DNA of 64,000 bases, taken from contig OY856411.1 of the NCBI GenBank assembly GCA_963693085.1, forward strand, positions 63,472,001 to 63,536,000. Reading direction: 5' to 3'. Origin of the DNA: Alisma plantago-aquatica (lineage: Eukaryota; Streptophyta; Magnoliopsida; Alismatales; Alismataceae). The position numbers were made by a program, and so were the translations under genes. Shown piece after piece: positions 58,821-64,000 of this stretch; position 1 is the first letter of the stretch; the number at the start of each line of letters is the position of its first letter. The notes beneath the pieces were generated by a model, which made no database searches, was not told the origin of the DNA, and saw only the letters and a program-made list of their open reading frames with translations.

Positions 58821-59689
58821 AAGCTTTAGTTTCATGCTGGGGACAACATGATTCACAAGTTTGGGGTGGTAGGGCAGTATGCGCCACCCTATCTCTCTCA
58901 TATTGTTTGAACTGTTTGCCTGACTGATTGATTATTTGATACCACAATATCTAGCATATAGTTCCTTTTGGTTGCATTCATGTATACATGTAGTTTAATT
59001 TCATGCATTTTTTCATAATTTTTCAATTTTCTCTCTCTTTTTACTCTCCCATGCTATGCATTGCATTTACATGTAGATCATGTGGTGTGATATCATTTGA
59101 TGAAGTGTTGGATTAGTTTTCATGTACAAGATTTTTTTATTGAGAATGACACTAATGACCCGTCTTTGACCCGACTCTTCTTTCATCATCTTCATACCTC
59201 TCTGCCTCATAAAAGGATGCCAAGCGTACATATTTAGCCTTGGACACCTTTAAAAGTTTGGGGTGGCCATATGTACATCTACTTGCTTCACTCTCTCCAC
59301 TATATACCTTATATACACCAAGGAAAAACGCAAAGAAAAAGAAAGGAAGAAAAGAACAATAAATAAATAAATAAATAAAAGATGCTCTTGTTTAAGAGCA
59401 TCTAAATAAAAGATGAATGTTAAAGCACTCCAATCTCTTACCTCAATCCCTTCTTTCATTTTCATACCATTGAGCTAGGAAACGTCAAACCTAGCTCATT
59501 TCACCCTTTTGCTACAACCGTGTGGGTCACTTGGTGAGGTTTAAAGCTTAAGATTGAATGCATAAAAGTGAAACAACACTCCTAGTCATCGTTGATTAAT
59601 GTCATCATGAAACGGTTTGTGTTAAAGAGTGAAATCACTGCTTTACTACAAATTTGAAATATCAAACCTACATTCCCAACATACTTAAA
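58821..59689 (+). other. 3' untranslated part of Athila-2 and border region
   Basis: Non-coding. Two purine runs AAGTTTGGGGTGG (58858-58870 and about 59248-59260) are polypurine-tract candidates, but neither is followed by a sequence matching the 5' LTR. An (AATA) run lies at 59358-59380. The 3' LTR appears to be missing, by deletion or truncation. Confidence 0.45.
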
Positions 59690-60231
59690 AGGTTTGTTGA
59701 AAAGGGTGTAAAATTTTCAAATCTTTATTTATATGGTTTACAAAAGACCATTGGAATATAGAGGAGTAAAGAATAACTAACTATAATCAATTTCATAAAA
59801 GATTATATAAGAATACATCATTATTTAGGGTTTACATCAAGATACACAAATATAATCTAGATAGAGGGAAGTCTAACTACCACAATCTTGTCTCCAAGCA
59901 ACATATCCATCAGCTAGGTCTAAGCCAAAGCTATGTTCTACTTGTCTTATCCATCACCTTGCTCATCACCTAGGTGGTTGGGAAGGCCCCCAACAAAAGG
60001 GAAAGGGAAGAAAAGTATGTGTCACAAAACTAGTCTATGATAACATGATAAGTAAAGTAAATAAAAATAGGATAGGGTTCATCATAAGATGAAGATAACA
60101 AGAGTATGAAGCTATATTCAAAAGAAACTTTCCATTAACAATTGTATTAAAATATATTTTCATGTAAGATAATTATGTCTACCTAACTAAGTAGGGTTGA
60201 GGCACCTATCAGACCTCTAACCTATAGGTGA

Positions 60232-60293
60232 GGGGAGAATAAGACATTCCCAATCACCTATACAATAATATGGGGAGAATAAAAACATTCTCC
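60232..60293 (-). repeat. Two hairpin units in the diverged LTR
   Basis: Unit 1 (60232-60251) and unit 2 (60272-60293) can each fold: GGAGAAT pairs with ATTCTCC in unit 2, around AAAAAC. They lie exactly where the family A LTRs have the GGGG/CCCC hairpin array, but with another sequence. Confidence 0.7.
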
Positions 60294-61042
60294 AGGGCGA
60301 TTAAATACATATCCTCTATGGGTGGTTGTACATAAGTGCCACTACTTTAAATTAAATTGAACACAAATCTACAAGCTAGAAAAGTAGTCATGGCAAGAGT
60401 AATCAAAATATTCAACAAGCATGGTAGTGGGGTATAAGACCCAAACAAGATGAGATAATGAACTGATTTGAGGCATAAGTACATTAGGTTTTAAGAGTAG
60501 AGAATTAGATTCAATTAAGCCTCATAAGGGAAAAATAGGTGACGGCATAAAATTTCCCAACTAAGGTGTTAGATGCACATACCTCATCCCTAGAGTCCTA
60601 GAAACCACTTTTCAAAACCTTTAAATAAGATCAGGGTCCACTTGTCCTAACATCATTACCATGTTCATGTATTAGAACTATATTCATTCATTAAGGACTT
60701 AAAGCCCCAAAGTTACCAACTTTTTCTACAAACCATCGATTTAGATCCTAAAACCACCACCACTATCTTTATTAGGTTTTTCTGATCAAAATAACACATA
60801 ATTTTATGTGTTTTGAAGATATGGACTTTTAGAGGTATTTATATTGATTTTTTAACTTAATTAAATCATTTTTAGAAAACACCTTTTGACAAAGCTTAAA
60901 ACCAAACCATGAAACTATTTGTATTGGAAATAACACATTTTTCTGATTCTAAAACATATTTATTTGTTAAGTTTGGATAAACGGATCAAAAGATATGAAT
61001 TTTCTAATATCAACCAATCAAAATTGGACACATCAGCAGATC

Positions 61043-61075
61043 GAGCGAGAGAGAGACAGAGAGAGAGGGAGAGAA
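61043..61075 (+). promoter_or_regulatory. GA-rich tract
   Basis: A run of GAGAGA repeats (with CAGAG interruptions) lies inside the predicted minus-strand LTR, upstream of the minus-strand TATA-like box in genomic terms. GAGA tracts can bind plant BPC factors; a role here is not shown. Confidence 0.3.
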
Positions 61076-62458
61076 GGCGGGCCGATGATCCTAACCATGG
61101 GGTGCCAAGTCAGCGGTCCTTGCCAACTTGCTTGCACACTGAAGTAAGTAAAACAAAAGCAAAAGATGGGAATACCCTTTGGGCGAGAAAGAAAAGAAGG
61201 AAGAAAACTAGAGGGCAAAACGGGAAATAGAGATTAGAGATTGTCGCCCCCACAACCCAACGCCATTGAAGCAGCCGTGAGCTGCTGCTCCATGCGACAT
61301 ATTGGGTGAAATCATAAATATTGACCATTCACAAAACTAAGAGCGCCGCAACGAAGAATAATGAAAAACTGACCTACCTCAGTAAGGAATCAAATCGAGG
61401 AGCAAGGTGGAGAGAAGAAAAGCGGTTGCAATGTGAGGAACAACCTGAAGGTCGACGAGCTTTTGGCGGCGGAACACAAAGGCTTAGACAAAATTAAGAT
61501 AAGGAAACAATTTCTTAGAGGCTTATGAAGAGATGGGTACCTCTATATAAAGATGGAAATGTGTGGGCTAGGAGAAACGAAAAGTGCCCCGAGAAGCTTT
61601 GAGAGAAATATTGGGCGTTTCTTGAATACTAAATGTTGGTTTTATTAGGATATGGATGGATGCGAAATTTAATTTGTAATCCAATGCAAGTTATTTCATG
61701 AAGTTTCATTGAGAAACGAGAGAATTATGTCCAAAATACCGGAGCCCTTTGGTCTATATTTACTATTCATACGATTTTGAGGTAGAAGATGACTTGACAA
61801 TTTAATACAACTTTCTAAATTGATCTTTTGATGCATTTAATGTATAAAAGTTTCTTTAATTATTTAAGGGTATAAACAAAGTCCAAATAAATCTAAATTT
61901 GGTACATTAACTGATTTTGGGGCGAGGAATCAAAATATAAAATTATATTTTCCTTTTGAGAAAGTTAGATTAGTCAATTAATCCAATCACCATTTTCTCT
62001 TTCTTCTCTCATTAATGACTATTAGATTCTCCAAATTTGATGAAACTTCACCCACAAGTCAAATTAAGTGTGTTGGATACAAATTTGACATTATTTCCAT
62101 TTGTTGGTATTGTTTATTATTTTAATTAATGATTTGAAGGTTTTGCTCACTTTCTCTCTCCTAAATTCACATTCTCATAAAATATTTTCCAAATTGAGTG
62201 AAAATTCATCCAAAGATATATTTTAACATGTAGAACACAGATTTGACATTATTTTATTTTTTAAGACTTTAACATTTTATTTAATACATTTAAAATTTAT
62301 CACTTATTTTTTTAAGTAAGTGATAAAAATAATAATTTATCACTTATTTATTGATGGTGAGGCGGGGGAGAGGCGGACGCGGGCGAGGCGGGGGGAGATG
62401 CCCTAGCGGCGGCGGTGAAGCGAGAAGAGCGAGTGATCCATAGTCGGCTATGACTCCT

Positions 62459-62461
62459 CCG
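62459..62461. repeat. Left target-site duplication of the CACTA element (CCG)
   Basis: CCG precedes the element and CCG (63427-63429) follows it. Three-base duplications are the rule for CACTA transposons. Confidence 0.85.
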
Positions 62462-63426
62462 CACTACTACAAAAAATGGTTTTTACAACAGTTCATTTTT
62501 CCATTTTACAACGGGTGTCAACTGTTGTATTAGATCGCGTGGTCTTATGGGGGGTTCTTTATACAACAGGTGTTGCATGTTGTAATATATGTATTTTATA
62601 CAACAGTTAATACATGTTGTAGATCATTGAACACACCTGTTGTAATAGGAGTGTTCTATATAACATGTTGAGACAAAAGGAAATACATCTAGACACAAGG
62701 TTTCGAACTTGAGACCACTTGAAAGTAAGGCACATCTCAAACCGCTGAACCAGTTTCATTTTATGCAACACATATATTCTTTTTTGTACATATACAACAT
62801 ATGACGTGCAAACATGTTGTGTGATTGTGGTCTATTACAACGGGTAACTATTACAATAGGTGAAAGCCTGTTGTGTAAATATAGTATACTACAACGGGTT
62901 ATAGTATGTTGTGTAATGATGGTCTATTACAACGGGTTAACATATGTGACTATTACAACGGGTAGAGCATGTTGTGTAATTATGATCTTTTACAACGGGT
63001 TAGAGTATGTTGTGTAATGATGTTCTATTACAACGGGTTAACATACATGACTATTACAACGGGTTAGAGTATGTTGTGTAATTATGATCTTTTACAACGG
63101 TTTAGAGTATGTTGTGTAATGATGATCTATTACAACAAGTTAGCATAAGTGACTATTACAACGGGTTAGAGCATGTTGTGTAATTATGGTCTTTTACAAC
63201 ATGTTTGAGTATGTTGTGATATTACAGTCTATTACAAAAATTTAGCACATGTTGTAGTAATCACATATACTACAACGAGTTTGGCCTGTTGTATATAACT
63301 TGTGTTGTATAAAATATATAATTCACAACACACAAATGGACTTGTTGTAAAAGATATGCTAACTACAACATAACCAACAAAACTGTTGTGTTTTTCCCGT
63401 TGTAAAAAGCATTTTTTGTAGTAGTG
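62462..63426. mobile_element. Non-autonomous CACTA (En/Spm) DNA transposon, 965 bp
   Basis: It begins CACTACTACAAAAAATG and ends with the reverse complement of the same sequence. The terminal inverted repeats pair over about 27 bp, with one mismatch (62479 against 63409). CCG duplications flank it. No transposase is encoded. Nearly the whole interior consists of short repeats with ACAAC and GTTGT ends, the kind of subterminal repeat that CACTA proteins bind. It is probably mobilised by an autonomous relative elsewhere. Confidence 0.93.
62820..63240. repeat. Internal tandem repeats of the CACTA element
   Basis: A unit of about 102 bp recurs: GACTATTACAAC occurs at 62948, 63049 and 63151. It consists of three sub-units of about 34 bp, each built as TTACAAC, 12-13 bases, GTTGTGTAA. 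The two ends of a sub-unit are roughly complementary, so each could form a small hairpin. Confidence 0.85.
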
Positions 63427-64000
63427 CCGGCTGGCTCAAGGGAGGCCGACGGAGCGAGTTCGCCCTCTTCTCTCCAGAAGCACGTGGATCCAAAAGGTAA
63501 GTCGCCTGCTATCAATCGCCCCCCGTCCCCTTCTTCCTCAACGCCTCTACCAGAGAGGAGTGACGACGCTTCATCACCTTTGCCCGATCCCGACTGGTTC
63601 CAAGCCTGCAGGTTGGGGAGAGTGAGTGATGGCGTTCCCGTTCTCAAATACGTGGAGCCGACCGTCAAGGAAGGCAAGAAAGTCTACTCATTCTCGTCCC
63701 GGAAGGAGCCTGCTCCCAGTTGGAGAGAATTCGTTTCACTCCGATGCACAGGGAGGAAGCCTTTCAAAGGTTAAGTTTAGGGGTGGATAAAGCGGAAATG
63801 GAGGCTGAGTGGAGAATTCCAGATTGTGGCAGAAGAGCCCGAGGGATTCATCATCAAGCTCCCGACAGAAACAGAAAGAGAGAGAATCTTGAACTAAGCC
63901 CCATGGATGATTGACGGCGCCCTCATCATCGTGCATCCGTGGGAACCTGGCAAGCCCCTTCAGCCCCTCTCATTCAAGAAGCTCCCGGTATGGACCAAGT
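63427..64000 (+). pseudogene. LINE 3 ORF1, N-terminal part with DUF4283, incomplete
   Basis: The first open stretch, 63424-63774 (its apparent start lies in the CACTA end, so the true start is upstream), is Ser/Pro-rich and basic, then has GVPVLKYVEPTVKEGKKVYS and SWREF. After a frame change near 63775 the last 200 bases encode FQIVAEEPEGFIIKLPTETE, then MIDGALIIVHPWEPGKPLQP and SFKKLPVWTK. This matches DUF4283 of plant LINE ORF1 proteins: F-x-I-K-L then W-x-I-x-G and P-V-W. An in-frame TAA at 63896 replaces the expected residue before P-W. The protein binds the LINE RNA in active relatives. This copy is damaged and cut by the window end. Confidence 0.78.

Larger units (their letters stand above)
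48590..59500 (+). mobile_element. Athila-2, Athila-like element lacking reverse transcriptase, RNase H and integrase
   Basis: Order: LTR, mutated Athila primer site, gag, protease, then directly a palindrome-rich untranslated region, an ATHILA ORF-1-like gene and a 3' untranslated part. The sequence after the protease (GGCGTAAAAGTTAGTGCTAG, then GGGAGTAAACCCA) resembles what follows integrase in Athila-1 (35461-35500). The pol core is thus missing by a clean internal deletion. I found no 3' LTR before the next element. The left edge (TGATATCATG at 48590) is a guess by analogy with Athila-1. All frames are damaged. Confidence 0.75.
59690..62340 (-). repeat. Diverged LTR related to family A, probably solo, minus strand
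   Basis: The core 59840-60620 follows the same order as the outer family A LTRs. It has TCTAGATAGAGGGAAG (compare TCTAGGTAGAGGAAG), TTGTCTCCAAGCAACAT, a Pro/Ser-rich CCCAACAA phrase after GGTGGTTGGG, GAGGCACCTATCAGACCTC, the hairpin pair at 60232-60293 and ATGGGTGGTTGTAC. A minus-strand TATA-like TATATA is near 61551, next to a GA-rich tract (61043-61075). No internal region or second LTR is seen. The edges are uncertain: the right edge lies before the LINE that starts near 62350. Confidence 0.6.
62350..64000 (+). mobile_element. LINE 3, 5' part of an L1-type LINE, continues past the window
   Basis: A sudden GC-rich sequence (GGTGAGGCGGGGGAGAGG, GGCGGCGGTGAAGCG) follows an AT-rich repeat of TTATCACTTATTT type. 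It resembles the GC-rich 5' end of plant LINEs and leads into ORF1. The CACTA element at 62462-63426 splits it. The 3' end lies outside the window. Confidence 0.7.

Noticed and set aside
62820..63240. Regular repeats resembling a CRISPR array
   Set aside because: There are no unique spacers and the DNA is plant. The repeats lie inside a CACTA element with terminal inverted repeats and target duplications.
63424..63774. Complete gene starting at 63424
   Set aside because: The apparent start is inside the CACTA terminal repeat. The frame is the continuation of LINE ORF1 from upstream of the insertion.

Overview
This window is plant nuclear DNA made almost entirely of transposable elements. I found no host protein gene, rRNA, tRNA or CRISPR array. 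The mix is typical of an angiosperm with a large, repeat-rich genome: Ty3/gypsy Athila-type elements with the primer site TGGCGCCGTTGCCGGGGA, large non-autonomous LTR elements with the primer site TGGTATCAGAGC and Tekay/Del-like 3' ends, L1-type LINEs with DUF4283, zf-RVT and RNase H domains, and a CACTA element. I cannot name the species or the lineage from the sequence.

Layout. Positions 433-7410 and about 43940-46080 are two direct copies of a dispersed repeat (repeat B). The first copy is split by a decayed full-length LINE (1451-6268). Next come AT-rich sequence and a perfect (ATC)88 microsatellite (9872-10135). From 10542 to 43685 lies a deep nest. The outer element is a large-LTR, non-coding retroelement on the minus strand (family A), bounded by CTCAC target duplications. 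Its left LTR holds a 5'-truncated LINE (11949-21937), and that LINE holds a second family A element in the opposite orientation (12864-21230, TSD TCATC). Its right LTR holds a 14.4 kb Athila-like element (Athila-1, 28318-42673), whose own 3' LTR holds a 1.6 kb A-tailed retroposon (40683-42282). Because related LTRs recur, the window also contains the empty target site for several of these insertions, which makes the order of events readable.

After repeat B copy 2 and an unassigned stretch comes a second Athila-like element (Athila-2, about 48590 to 59500). It keeps gag, protease and the downstream ATHILA ORF-1-like region but has no reverse transcriptase, RNase H or integrase. Then follow a diverged, probably solo, minus-strand LTR related to family A (about 59690-62340) and the start of another LINE (from about 62350), whose 5' part is split by a 965 bp CACTA element (62462-63426, TSD CCG).

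All coding regions belong to mobile elements, and nearly all carry stops or frameshifts. Athila-1 gag is the only long intact frame. Its pol has several breaks and a changed reverse transcriptase active site.

The most unusual signal is not coding. Each Athila-like element carries dense arrays of its own short palindromic motif in matching places: the LTR, and the stretch between the protease/pol region and the ORF-1-like gene. In Athila-1 the motif is GTCGATACCATCGAC, mostly arranged as inverted pairs 5-8 bases apart. In Athila-2 it is of the CCACGRYCGTGG type. A second signal is a tandem hairpin array in the family A LTRs. A diverged relative has a different sequence at the same place that can still form a hairpin. 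Both look like regulatory or RNA-structure modules that standard repeat annotation would miss.
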